A stretch of 64,000 bases of DNA from Ilumatobacteraceae bacterium (GTDB taxonomy: Bacteria > Actinomycetota > Acidimicrobiia > Acidimicrobiales > Ilumatobacteraceae), in assembly GCA_013213745.1 (NCBI GenBank), contig JABSQH010000090.1:1-64000 (forward strand), written 5' to 3'. A program made the translations under genes and the position numbers. The notes beneath the pieces were generated by a model. It was not told the origin of the DNA, ran no database searches, and saw nothing but the letters and a program-made list of their open reading frames with translations. Below, in pieces: positions 35,168 through 43,886 of the stretch (position 1 is the first letter of the stretch; each line of letters opens with the position of its first letter).

Positions 35168-38100
35168 TCATCGAAAGTCGCGGCTGCGAGTCCTCGCCGG
35201 CAACGGCAGCGGCTCCATGTGCTCGGCAACGACGTTGATCACGCCTTCACTCCGCTCGAGTCGGCCGCGGATGACCAATGCTGCAGCCTCTCTGGCGACA
35301 CGCCGGAACCGCGCCCAACAGCCCTTCGAGACGACGATGTTCATCAAACCCGTTTCGTCTTCCAAGCTGATGAACGTCGTTCCTTGTGCGGTCATCGGCC
35401 GCTGCCGGTGTGTCACCACCCCGGCGACGTGCACAATCGATCCGGGTTCGGGATCCCACAGCGCGTCGGCGGTAAGCACACCACGTCGATCGAGGTCTGC
35501 TCGGACGAACTGCGTCGGATGCCCATCGGGCGAGACCCCGGTCGCCCAGAGATCGGCAACCGCTTCTTCGACCGGGTCCATTCCCGGCAGGCGCGGCGCA
35601 TCAGCGCCGGTGACCACGCCCTCCAGCCGACCAGGGCGGGACTGAGCTGTCGCTCCGACACTCCACAACGCCTCACGCCGTTCCAGTCCGAGGCAACCGA
35701 ACACACCAGCGGTCGCCAGAGCCTCCAGGTGCGCCAACGAGAGCGCCGGAACCCGGCGAACGAGATCCTCGGTCGATTGATAGAGCCCGCCCTGCTTGCG
35801 CTTGCGCTCGATCTCCTCGGCCAGATCGTCGCCCAGACCTCGCACCGACCCCAATCCGAGACGAACGGCGACTTCATCCGTCGATTGAACATTCGTCGAC
35901 TGCTGACCTTCACGTCGATCGGCGTCCGAGCGGCTCAGGTATGGCTCCAGCGTCGCTGCGGCCAACGATGCGTTGAGGTCTGGCGTGTGCACCACCACAC
36001 CATGGCGACGAGCGTCTCGAACCAGCGTGTGTGGCGACCAGAATCCCATTGGCTGCGCGTTGAGCAGTGCCGCACAGAACGCCGCCGGCTCGTGGTACTT
36101 GATCCACGACGATGCGTACACGAGGTAGGCGAAGCTCACCGAGTGCGACTCGGGGAATCCGTAGTTGGCGAACGCCTTCATCTTGGTGAACAGCTCGTCG
36201 GCGACGTCACCGTCGATCCCCCGTTCGGCCATCCCCGCATACAGGCGTTCGCGAAGACCCTCCATACGCGCCGCTGAACGTTTCGATCCCATCGCTTGAC
36301 GCAACTCGTCGGACTCGGCTGGGGTGAATCCGGCGACGTCGATCGCCATCTGCATCAACTGCTCTTGGAACAGCGGCACCCCGAGTGTCTTGCCCAGCGA
36401 GTTCTCGAGCAGCGGATGGAGATAGGTGACCGGCTCTTGGCCATTGCGCCGGCGGATGTACGGGTGCACCGAACCACCTTGGATCGGGCCTGGACGGATC
36501 AACGCCACCTCGACAACGAGGTCGTAGAAGGTACGCGGCTTCAACCGCGGCAAGGTGGCCATCTGCGCACGTGACTCGATCTGGAAGACCCCAACGGTGT
36601 CGGCGCGGCACAACATGTCGTAGACGTCGTCGTCTTGGGGGATCGTCGCCAGATCGATCTCGTAGCCACGGTGATCGCGAACGAGATCGACCGCATAGTG
36701 CAATGCCGACAGCATCCCCAGACCGAGCAAGTCGAACTTGACGAGACCGGTACGGGCACAGTCGTCTTTGTCCCACTGCAGCACCGAGCGCTTGTCCATA
36801 CGCGCCCACTCGACCGGACACACCTCGATCACCGGTCGATCACAGATGACCATCCCGCCCGAGTGAATCCCGAGATGGCGCGGTGCATCTTCCACCTCCG
36901 CAGCCAGCTCGATCACCGGCGCCGGGATCGAACAGTCAGGCTGTGCCGCAGTGGCCGCAACGTCGCCCCAGGCATCGACCTGTTTCGACCAAGCATCCTG
37001 CTGGCCCGGCTGATAGCCCAGCGCCTTGGCCATATCGCGCACCGCCGACCGCGAACGGTAGGTGATGACATTGGCCACCTGTGCGGTGTGATGCCGCCCG
37101 TAACGCTCGTAGACGTACTGAATCACCTCTTCGCGGCGATCACTCTCGATGTCGATATCGATATCAGGAGGGCCGTCGCGCTCTGGTGAGAGAAAACGCT
37201 CGAACAACAGCCCGAGTGACACCGCGTCGGCGTTGGTGATCCCGAGGGCGTAACACACTGCGGAATTGGCAGCACTCCCCCGCCCCTGACACAAGATATT
37301 CGCCCGGCGACAGAACTCGACGATGTCCCAGACGACGAGGAAGTAGCCAGCGAAGTCGAGCTGTTCGATCAATGCCAGCTCATGGTCGATCGTCGACCAC
37401 GCTCTGGATCGGAGTGACGCACCGGTCGCCTCATTCGATCCGGTCGTCCCAGGGCGATCGCCGTAGCGCCGCCGCCCCCCATCGCCGACAACTCGACGGA
37501 GGTACTCCATCTCACTGATCGGCCTGCCATCGGCACCGTTCGGGCACGGAAACGGGGGCAGATTCGGAGCCACCAATGAAAGATCGAACGCCGCGGCGCG
37601 GCCGATCTCTGCAGCTCGCTCGACCACACCCGGGTAGCGCCGGAACCGACGCGCCTGTTCGGCGCCCGCCCGGAGGTGCGCCCCAGCAGCACCCGGCAAC
37701 CACGAGTCGAGTTCGGCGAGGCTCCGTCGAGCCCGAACCGCAGCAAGCGCCGTCGCGAGACGGCGTTGGCTCGGCGTGGCGTAGTGCACATTGTTGGTGG
37801 CCACACACTCGACACCTTCTCGATGGGCCACCTCGACGAGTGCATCGTTGCGTGCCGAGTCGAATGGATCACCGTGATCCCACAACTCGACGAGAACTCG
37901 ATCGCGTCCGAACGCATCGATCAATCGGCGCAGCTCTCGACGGGCCGCACGGGGGCCATCATCGACCAATGCCGCCGGAACGGCTCCTTTCCGGCACCCG
38001 GTCAGCGCCCATACGTTCCCTGCGGCAACGGTGGCGAGGTCACCCAGCGCGAACCGGGCAACGCCCTTTTCGCCGGCGAGATGTCCGTTGCTCAGCGCTC

Positions 38101-38656
38101 GGGCGACCCGGGCATACCCGTCGGGTCCATCGGCGAGAAGCAGCAGGTGCGTTCCATCCGGATCGGGTGCATAGGTATCGGGGACGAGTCCGGTCGCCAC
38201 CTGCTGCGTCGCCTCGGCTTCGCTACGGATGAACGATTCATCGCAACGTCCAGGAGTCACTTCACCCAAGGTGATCTCGGTGCCGAACACCGTCGGCAAC
38301 CCCACCGCCCTTGCAGCTTCGGCGAAACGGACGACTCCGTAGAACCCGTTGTGATCGGTGATGGCCAACGCTTCGAGCCCGAGTCGGGCTGCTTCGGTGG
38401 CGAGTTCCTCGGGGTGAGAAGCGCCGTCGAGAAACGAAAAGTTCGAGTGACAATGCAACTCGGCATACGACACTGCACCGCCACCAGCATGCAGGCCTTC
38501 GGGAACCTGGAACGGTTGTCGTTTGCGTCCCCACGCCGGGCTATCGCCACCCGCATTCCAAGACGGACTCCCTGCGGGCCGACCATCGCGCCCCGGACGC
38601 CCAGACAGCGCCGATTCGAGTTCCGACCACGACCAGGACGGGTTGTTGAAGCCCAT
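35168..38656 (-). CDS. dnaE2: error-prone DNA polymerase III alpha subunit DnaE2
   Basis: This 1162-residue C-family polymerase has an N-terminal PHP domain (YAELHCHSNFSFLDGASHPEEL; LAITDHNGFYGVVRFAEAA). The palm domain carries PPDIDIDIESDRREEVIQYVYERYG for the catalytic Asp residues and ILCQGRGSAANSAVCYALGI. A helix-hairpin-helix and OB-fold tail follow (LEDETGLMNIVVSKGCW). Length and the absence of the beta2/tau-binding extension identify DnaE2, the translesion polymerase that works with ImuA and ImuB. The start ATG lies 12 nt from tandem SOS boxes (nearest edge 27 nt). imuA-imuB lie 6 kb to the right, separated by the TetR-ABC operon. Confidence 0.95.
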   Translation of the reverse strand: MGFNNPSWSWSELESALSGRPGRDGRPAGSPSWNAGGDSPAWGRKRQPFQVPEGLHAGGGAVSYAELHCHSNFSFLDGASHPEELATEAARLGLEALAITDHNGFYGVVRFAEAARAVGLPTVFGTEITLGEVTPGRCDESFIRSEAEATQQVATGLVPDTYAPDPDGTHLLLLADGPDGYARVARALSNGHLAGEKGVARFALGDLATVAAGNVWALTGCRKGAVPAALVDDGPRAARRELRRLIDAFGRDRVLVELWDHGDPFDSARNDALVEVAHREGVECVATNNVHYATPSQRRLATALAAVRARRSLAELDSWLPGAAGAHLRAGAEQARRFRRYPGVVERAAEIGRAAAFDLSLVAPNLPPFPCPNGADGRPISEMEYLRRVVGDGGRRRYGDRPGTTGSNEATGASLRSRAWSTIDHELALIEQLDFAGYFLVVWDIVEFCRRANILCQGRGSAANSAVCYALGITNADAVSLGLLFERFLSPERDGPPDIDIDIESDRREEVIQYVYERYGRHHTAQVANVITYRSRSAVRDMAKALGYQPGQQDAWSKQVDAWGDVAATAAQPDCSIPAPVIELAAEVEDAPRHLGIHSGGMVICDRPVIEVCPVEWARMDKRSVLQWDKDDCARTGLVKFDLLGLGMLSALHYAVDLVRDHRGYEIDLATIPQDDDVYDMLCRADTVGVFQIESRAQMATLPRLKPRTFYDLVVEVALIRPGPIQGGSVHPYIRRRNGQEPVTYLHPLLENSLGKTLGVPLFQEQLMQMAIDVAGFTPAESDELRQAMGSKRSAARMEGLRERLYAGMAERGIDGDVADELFTKMKAFANYGFPESHSVSFAYLVYASSWIKYHEPAAFCAALLNAQPMGFWSPHTLVRDARRHGVVVHTPDLNASLAAATLEPYLSRSDADRREGQQSTNVQSTDEVAVRLGLGSVRGLGDDLAEEIERKRKQGGLYQSTEDLVRRVPALSLAHLEALATAGVFGCLGLERREALWSVGATAQSRPGRLEGVVTGADAPRLPGMDPVEEAVADLWATGVSPDGHPTQFVRADLDRRGVLTADALWDPEPGSIVHVAGVVTHRQRPMTAQGTTFISLEDETGLMNIVVSKGCWARFRRVAREAAALVIRGRLERSEGVINVVAEHMEPLPLPARTRSRDFR

Positions 38657-38667
38657 CCACCACAGTG

Positions 38668-38698
38668 TCGAACATATGTGCTACGAACGCAAGTTCGT
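38668..38698. promoter_or_regulatory. tandem SOS (LexA) boxes upstream of dnaE2
   Basis: ACGAACGCAAGTTCGT at 38683-38698 is a perfect palindrome matching the actinobacterial LexA consensus TCGAAC-N4-GTTCGA except for the outer bases. Directly next to it, TCGAACATATGTGCTA (38668-38683) matches at 10 of 12 positions. Both sit within 45 nt upstream of the dnaE2 start at 38656, as expected for LexA repression lifted after DNA damage. Confidence 0.8.
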
Positions 38699-38796
38699 GA
38701 CGATGGTCACTGGCTGCAGAAGCTGGTGACCGTCGACTCTGGTCGCCCCGGCTCCACATCGTCGAACCCCCGTGTCCGGTGTCTCGCCGATCGTGA

Positions 38797-40716
38797 TCAG
38801 GTGGTCTGGCCCGCGAACTGAGCGTTGTGGAGACGCCAGTAGGCGCCGCGGGCCTCGAGCAGCGAGTCGTGGTTGCCCTGCTCGCAGATCCGGCCGTCTT
38901 CCATCACGAGGATCACGTCGGCGCCCCGGATCGTCGACAGGCGGTGCGCGATCACGAAGCTCGTGCGGTTCTGACGCAGCGCGTTCATCGCCTCTTGGAT
39001 CAGCACCTCTGTGCGGGTGTCGACCGAACTGGTCGCCTCGTCGAGGATCAGGATCGATGGGTCGTTGAGGAATGCCCGGGCGATCGTCATCAACTGCTTC
39101 TCGCCGGTGGAGATGTTGTCCCCCTCGTCGTTGATCATCGTGTCATAGCCGGCCGGGAGGGCCTGCACGAACCGGTCGACGTAGGTGACCCGGGCGGCTT
39201 CGCGCATTTGCTCCTCGGTGGCGTCCGGATTGCCGTACATCAGGTTCTCGCGGATCGTGCCGCCGAACAGCCACGTGTCCTGCAACACCATCCCGATGTC
39301 GGCGCGCAGCTCGTGGCGCGGGAACGACGCTATGTCGCGACCGTCGAGCGTGATCCGTCCGCCGTCGAGGTCGTAGAACCGCATGATGAGGTTGACCAGC
39401 GTCGTCTTGCCGGCGCCCGTCGGCCCGACGATCGCCACGGTCTGGCCCGGCTCGGCAACCACGTTCAGCCCGGCGATCAGCGGCGTGTCAGGGTCGTAGG
39501 AGAAGTGCACGTCGTCGAACACGACCCGGCCCTTGACCGGCGCCGGTTCGGGCGTCGGGGCCTGCTCGGGCGACTGCTCCTCGGCGTCGAGCAACTCGAG
39601 TACCCGCTCGAGCGAGGCGATTCCTGACTGGAACGTCGCCGCCATCGAGGCAAGGAATGTCAATGGCTGGGAGAACTGTCGGGCGTACTGGATCATCGCC
39701 TGCATCCCGCCGATGCTCAGCGCCCCCGACGAGATCTGCAGGCCGCCGACCACGGCGATCAGGATGTACTGCACGTTGCCCATGAAGAGGATTGCGGGCT
39801 GGATCAGGTTGGCCATGAACTGGGCGCTGAAACTCGCCTCGTAGAGCTGGTCGTTGTCTTTTCGGAAATGCTCCTCGGCTTCGCGCTGGCGCCCGAAGCT
39901 CTTGACGATCGTGTGTCCGGTGAAGACCTCCTCAGCCTGTGCGTTGAGGTTGCCGGTGTGACGCCACTGCGCCATGAACCGCGGCCGGGCCCTGCCGCCG
40001 ATGAACTTCATCAGCCACACCGACACCGGCACCGTGATGAGTGCCACGAGCGCGAGCAGCGGCGAGATCGTGAACATCATGATCGTGACCCCGAGCAACG
40101 TGAGCAGCGAAGTGAGGATCTGGCTGATCGTCTGCTGCAGACTCTGGCTGAGGTTGTCGATGTCGTTGGTGACTCGGCTGAGGAGATCGCCGCGGGGCTG
40201 GCGATCGACGTAGCTGAGCGGGAGGTGGTTGAGCTTGCGCTCCACCGATCCGCGCAGCGCGAACATCGAACGCTGCACGACGCCGGCGAGCACGTACGCC
40301 TGCGAGTAGGACAGGATCCACGACGCCACGTACACGCCGCTGACGATGAACAGCTGTCGATGGAGCGCATCGAAGTCGATGCCGTCGGGGCCGGTGATGC
40401 CGTCGACGATGATGTTGGTCGCTTCGCCGAGCAGCCGGGGCCCGATCACCACCAGGCACACACTCAGGACCGTCGCAACCAACACGAGCGCCAGCAACGG
40501 CCGCTCTTTGCCGAGGATCTCCCCAAGGCGCTTCAGGGTCTGGCCGAAGTTGTCGCTGCGCTCGGCGGGGATGCCGACGCCACCTCCGGGGCCGAAGCTG
40601 TTACGCCGCGCCTCGGTCCCGGCCGTTGCGAGCAACCTCTTGTCGTCTACCTGTTGACCCGGGCTCGGTGAACCGCCGTTGTTGGATGTGCCGTTGTTCG
40701 CAGTGCCGGCGCTCAT
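38797..40716 (-). CDS. ABC exporter half-transporter, subunit with catalytic Glu and variant signature
   Basis: The 639-residue protein starts with a Gly/Asn-rich tail (about 50 residues), then six membrane helices and a nucleotide-binding domain: Walker A GPTGAGKTT, Walker B LILDEATSSVD with the catalytic Glu, H-loop VIAHRLST. The signature reads ISTGEKQ instead of LSGGQ. Its ATG overlaps the stop of the preceding subunit (ATGA). It pairs with the 40713-42449 product. The group includes the LmrC/D and BmrC/D multidrug exporters. Last gene of the tetR-led operon. Confidence 0.93.
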   Translation of the reverse strand: MSAGTANNGTSNNGGSPSPGQQVDDKRLLATAGTEARRNSFGPGGGVGIPAERSDNFGQTLKRLGEILGKERPLLALVLVATVLSVCLVVIGPRLLGEATNIIVDGITGPDGIDFDALHRQLFIVSGVYVASWILSYSQAYVLAGVVQRSMFALRGSVERKLNHLPLSYVDRQPRGDLLSRVTNDIDNLSQSLQQTISQILTSLLTLLGVTIMMFTISPLLALVALITVPVSVWLMKFIGGRARPRFMAQWRHTGNLNAQAEEVFTGHTIVKSFGRQREAEEHFRKDNDQLYEASFSAQFMANLIQPAILFMGNVQYILIAVVGGLQISSGALSIGGMQAMIQYARQFSQPLTFLASMAATFQSGIASLERVLELLDAEEQSPEQAPTPEPAPVKGRVVFDDVHFSYDPDTPLIAGLNVVAEPGQTVAIVGPTGAGKTTLVNLIMRFYDLDGGRITLDGRDIASFPRHELRADIGMVLQDTWLFGGTIRENLMYGNPDATEEQMREAARVTYVDRFVQALPAGYDTMINDEGDNISTGEKQLMTIARAFLNDPSILILDEATSSVDTRTEVLIQEAMNALRQNRTSFVIAHRLSTIRGADVILVMEDGRICEQGNHDSLLEARGAYWRLHNAQFAGQTT

Positions 40717-42449
40717 GCCACCGCTCCCTGGCCGATCTGCGATTCGACGATCTCGATGTAGGTCGGGCACGTATCGAGCAGCTCGGCGTGGGTGCCGCGA
40801 CCGATGATGCAGCCGTCGTCGAGCACGAGGATCTGGTCGGCGTCGGTGATCGTCGACACGCGTTGCGCCACGATCAGCACGGCCGCGTTGGCCGTGTGCG
40901 GTTGCAACGCCTCCCGCAATCGGGCGTCGGTGGCGAGGTCGAGGGCCGAGAACGAGTCGTCGAACACGTACAGCTCGGGTTTCACCACGAGCGCCCGGGC
41001 AATGCACAGACGCTGGCGCTGGCCGCCCGAGACGTTGGTGCCGCCCTGCGTGATCGGTGCGTCCAGGCCATCGGGCATCGTCTGCACGAAACCGGCTGCC
41101 TGTGCCACCTCCAGCGCCTCCCACAATTCCTCGTCGGTGGCGTCCGGCCGCCCGTAGCGCAGGTTCGAGGCCACGGTGCCGGAGAACAGGAACGGCCTCT
41201 GCGGCACGTAGCCGACCCGACTCCACAGCAGATCGAGGTCGAGGCGGCGGACGTCGACACCGTCGACGAGCACGGTCCCGCCGGTGGCATCGGCGAGACG
41301 CGACACCAGGTTGACCGCCGTGGTCTTGCCAGCACCGGTGCTCCCGATGATCGCCGTGGTCGTGCCGGCCTCGACGCGGAACGACAGATCGCCGAGCACC
41401 GGCCGGTCGGCGCCCGGGTAGGCGAATGCAACGTCGCGAAACTCGAGCGTGCCGTGTTCGGGCGTCTCGGTCACCGGGTCATCGGGCTGGCGAACGGTCG
41501 ACTCGGTCTCGAGCACTTCGACGACTCGTGCGGCGGCGACCGCCGCACGAGGGATCATCGACACCATGAACGTGACCATCACGACTGCGAACAGGATCTG
41601 GATCAGGTAGGTGAGGTAGGCGACCATCGCCCCGATCTCCATGTCGCCGGCACCGATGCGATCGCCGCCGATCCAGATCACCGACACGCTCGAGATGTTG
41701 ATGATCAGCATCACCGTCGGGAACGTCGCCGCCATCAGGCGCCCAGCGCGCAGTGCGGTCTGGGTGAGCTCGTCGTTGGCCTGCTCGAACCGTTCGGTCT
41801 CGAGCGGCTCGCGGACGAACGCTCGCACCACCCGCATTCCGGCGATCTGCTCGCGCAGCACGAGGTTCACCCGGTCGATGCGCAACTGCATCGCCTGGAA
41901 CGACGGGACCATCCGATACACGATCGATCCGAGCGAGATCACCGCCGCTGGGATTGCGAACAGGATGATCACCGACAGCCCGAGGTCCTCACGAACGGCG
42001 AAGAAGATCCCGATCACCAAGTTGAGCGGGGCAGTGATCATCATCGTCACCGCCATCACGACGAGCATCTGGATCTGCTGGACGTCGTTGGTGGTACGGG
42101 TGATCAAGGACGGCGCACCGAACTGGCCGACCTCGCGAGCCGAAAAGCCGGTCACGGTGTGGAACAGGTCGCGCCGGATGTCGCGTCCGAACGCCATCGC
42201 CGCCTGCGCCCCGTACCAGACGGCGGCCGCAGCGAACACGATCTGCACGAGCGTGAAGGCCATCATCACGCCGCCCATCGTGATGATGTAGTCGTTGTCG
42301 CCGAGCAGCACGCCGTTGTCGATCAGCAGCGCGTTGATGGTCGGGAGGGTGAGCGCGGCAAACGTCTGGATCGCCTGGAGGACAACGACCAGGGTGAGCA
42401 GCTGCCGGTACGGCCCGAGGTGGCTCTTGAGAAGCTGCCACAGCTTCAT
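40713..42449 (-). CDS. ABC exporter half-transporter, degenerate-site subunit
   Basis: The 578-residue protein has membrane helices at about 17-300 and a nucleotide-binding domain with Walker A GSTGAGKTT and normal signature VSGGQRQR. Two catalytic residues are changed. Walker B is YVFDDSFSALD (Asp instead of Glu) and the H-loop is IVAQRVST (Gln instead of His). Combined with the partner's ISTGEKQ this gives one dead and one working ATP site in the heterodimer, as in BmrC and LmrC. It overlaps the tetR gene by 4 nt and the next transporter gene by 4 nt. Confidence 0.93.
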   Translation of the reverse strand: MKLWQLLKSHLGPYRQLLTLVVVLQAIQTFAALTLPTINALLIDNGVLLGDNDYIITMGGVMMAFTLVQIVFAAAAVWYGAQAAMAFGRDIRRDLFHTVTGFSAREVGQFGAPSLITRTTNDVQQIQMLVVMAVTMMITAPLNLVIGIFFAVREDLGLSVIILFAIPAAVISLGSIVYRMVPSFQAMQLRIDRVNLVLREQIAGMRVVRAFVREPLETERFEQANDELTQTALRAGRLMAATFPTVMLIINISSVSVIWIGGDRIGAGDMEIGAMVAYLTYLIQILFAVVMVTFMVSMIPRAAVAAARVVEVLETESTVRQPDDPVTETPEHGTLEFRDVAFAYPGADRPVLGDLSFRVEAGTTTAIIGSTGAGKTTAVNLVSRLADATGGTVLVDGVDVRRLDLDLLWSRVGYVPQRPFLFSGTVASNLRYGRPDATDEELWEALEVAQAAGFVQTMPDGLDAPITQGGTNVSGGQRQRLCIARALVVKPELYVFDDSFSALDLATDARLREALQPHTANAAVLIVAQRVSTITDADQILVLDDGCIIGRGTHAELLDTCPTYIEIVESQIGQGAVA

Positions 42450-43057
42450 GCCATCCCCTCGCCCGCTTGCGTGCGGCCGACGCCGTGGAGGACGAGGTCG
42501 ACGATGTCGGTTGCGCTCGCTGCCTCGGCGGCGATCAGCGGATGGGTGAGCGACATCGTGAGCGCGCGGAGGTAGCGGGCGGCCGTTGCCGGTTCGGTGC
42601 GGATGCGGCCCGGGTGGGCGGCGAACAGCTTTGCCAGCTCGGGGCTATCGGTCATCGGACCGCGTACCTGCTCGTGGCGCTTCGCGCTGAGGTGCGAGAG
42701 CAATGTCCAGACGTCGACCACGCGCTTTTGGAGCAACACGGTGGCCTCCAGCAGTTGGTCCTCGAAGGATCGACTCCGGTCGATCCCCCGCAGAGCCGCC
42801 TCCAACGGCGCCTGGTCGACCGTGGCGTCGAGGACCGCGTCGAGCAACTCGTCCTTGTCGGCGAAGACCCGGAAGATGGTCCCCTCGGCGATGCCAGCGG
42901 CGGTGGCGATCTGCTTGGTGGTGATCGCTTCACCGTGCTCGACGAGCAATGGCCGCACCGCCTCGACGATCGCGGCCCGACGCTCCTGCGGCGCCATGGC
43001 GGTGGCCCGCTTCGTCGGTGCGGCCGAGGGCGGTCGCGTCGCTGCTTGGCTCTTCAC
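42446..43057 (-). CDS. TetR-family repressor of the adjacent ABC exporter operon
   Basis: The 203-residue regulator has the TetR DNA-binding domain: RRAAIVEAVRPLLVEHGEAI then TKQIATAAGIAEGTIFRVFADKDELL. The ligand-binding helices continue to the end. GTG 43057 is chosen; the 36 in-frame residues upstream would run through the palindromic operator. The stop overlaps the start of the first transporter gene, so tetR, ABC and ABC form one unit. The 20-bp palindrome 17 nt upstream is the likely binding site, implying autoregulated, ligand-released export. Confidence 0.9.
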   Translation of the reverse strand: MKSQAATRPPSAAPTKRATAMAPQERRAAIVEAVRPLLVEHGEAITTKQIATAAGIAEGTIFRVFADKDELLDAVLDATVDQAPLEAALRGIDRSRSFEDQLLEATVLLQKRVVDVWTLLSHLSAKRHEQVRGPMTDSPELAKLFAAHPGRIRTEPATAARYLRALTMSLTHPLIAAEAASATDIVDLVLHGVGRTQAGEGMA

Positions 43058-43073
43058 GGCGGCGCACTCTAGT

Positions 43074-43093
43074 GTGAGTGAGCGCTCACTCAC
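43074..43093. promoter_or_regulatory. perfect 20-bp palindrome, probable TetR operator
   Basis: GTGAGTGAGCGCTCACTCAC is completely self-complementary and lies 17 nt upstream of the tetR start. Sites of the form TGAGTGAGCGCTCACTCA are typical for TetR-family repressors. It most likely overlaps the promoter of the tetR-ABC-ABC operon. Confidence 0.8.
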
Positions 43094-43215
43094 GCAGGCG
43101 AGCCCCTCGATGGGGATGTTGTTTGGGGCGCACGGGTCCCGGTTGGCGACACAGACCCGCCCCAAAGCGACGCATCGAACGAGCGATCCGCGCCCGGACG
43201 CACCGGCGCCCCGGC

Positions 43216-43767
43216 TTAGTGACGATCAGCGAGATGGAGGAGCAGGCCGCGCAGGCCGGGGTCGGCGCGATCGATCGCCGCCTCCCACGAGAACCAGTCG
43301 ATCTCCTGGCTCTCGCCCTCCGGCGGGGCAGGGTCACGTTCATCCCCGCCAAGCAGGTAGCGCAGGTCGAGATGGGTGTGCCCACGCCCACCTTCATGAA
43401 CATCGACATGCAACAACTCGGGAACACCCGACCGGTCGGGGACACCGATGAAGTCGAGATCCAGCCCGGTCTCCTCGTTGCATTCCCGCAAAGCTCCATC
43501 CCACGGAGTCTCCCCAGGCTCGAGATGACCTCCTGGCTGCAGCCACAGCCCGAGGCGCTTGTGGCGCAACAACAGCACCCCGCGGGCGCTGACGACGATC
43601 CCCGACCCGGTCACGTGCACCCGCCCTGCTTCGTATGAGAACGGATCGGCAAGTTCGTCATAAGCTGCGATGAAGTCGGCGATCGACCGCTCCTCACGGG
43701 CATCGACCGCTTGCCGCCCGGCCACATCGGCCCGGACACGACGGCGAACCACATCCACCCCGACCAC
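43216..43767 (-). CDS. NUDIX hydrolase
   Basis: The 183-residue protein has a complete Nudix box, GGHLEPGETPWDGALRECNEETG, after VVSARGVLLLRHKRLGLWLQP. A further segment HVDVHEGGRGHTHLDLRYLL, as found in ADP-ribose or MutT-like members, and the closing EIDWFSWEAA follow. About 45 residues precede the Nudix domain. It hydrolyses a nucleoside-diphosphate derivative not identified here. GTG 43767 is the first in-frame start; a later GTG about 14 codons in is possible. The divergent response regulator begins within 120 nt. Confidence 0.88.
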   Translation of the reverse strand: MVGVDVVRRRVRADVAGRQAVDAREERSIADFIAAYDELADPFSYEAGRVHVTGSGIVVSARGVLLLRHKRLGLWLQPGGHLEPGETPWDGALRECNEETGLDLDFIGVPDRSGVPELLHVDVHEGGRGHTHLDLRYLLGGDERDPAPPEGESQEIDWFSWEAAIDRADPGLRGLLLHLADRH

Positions 43768-43886
43768 ACCACCGGTGTAGCAGGGGCCAGAATGACATGC
43801 CTGACATTTCCCGACGATTTCCGCTTGAGTTCGCCAGACCCATGGCCGATACCCACCTGAAGGACGCGAGCAGCGGACGGGACTCC

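Noticed and set aside
40717-41226. A 170-residue N-terminal extension of the exporter ending at 38797
   Set aside because: The extension overlaps the partner exporter gene in another frame and is not like a transporter; the ATGA overlap at 40713-40716 gives the natural start.
40626-42575. A 649-codon open frame antisense to the ABC exporter gene
   Set aside because: Composition is Asp/His/Arg-rich with no domain; the opposite strand encodes a complete ABC subunit with all motifs.
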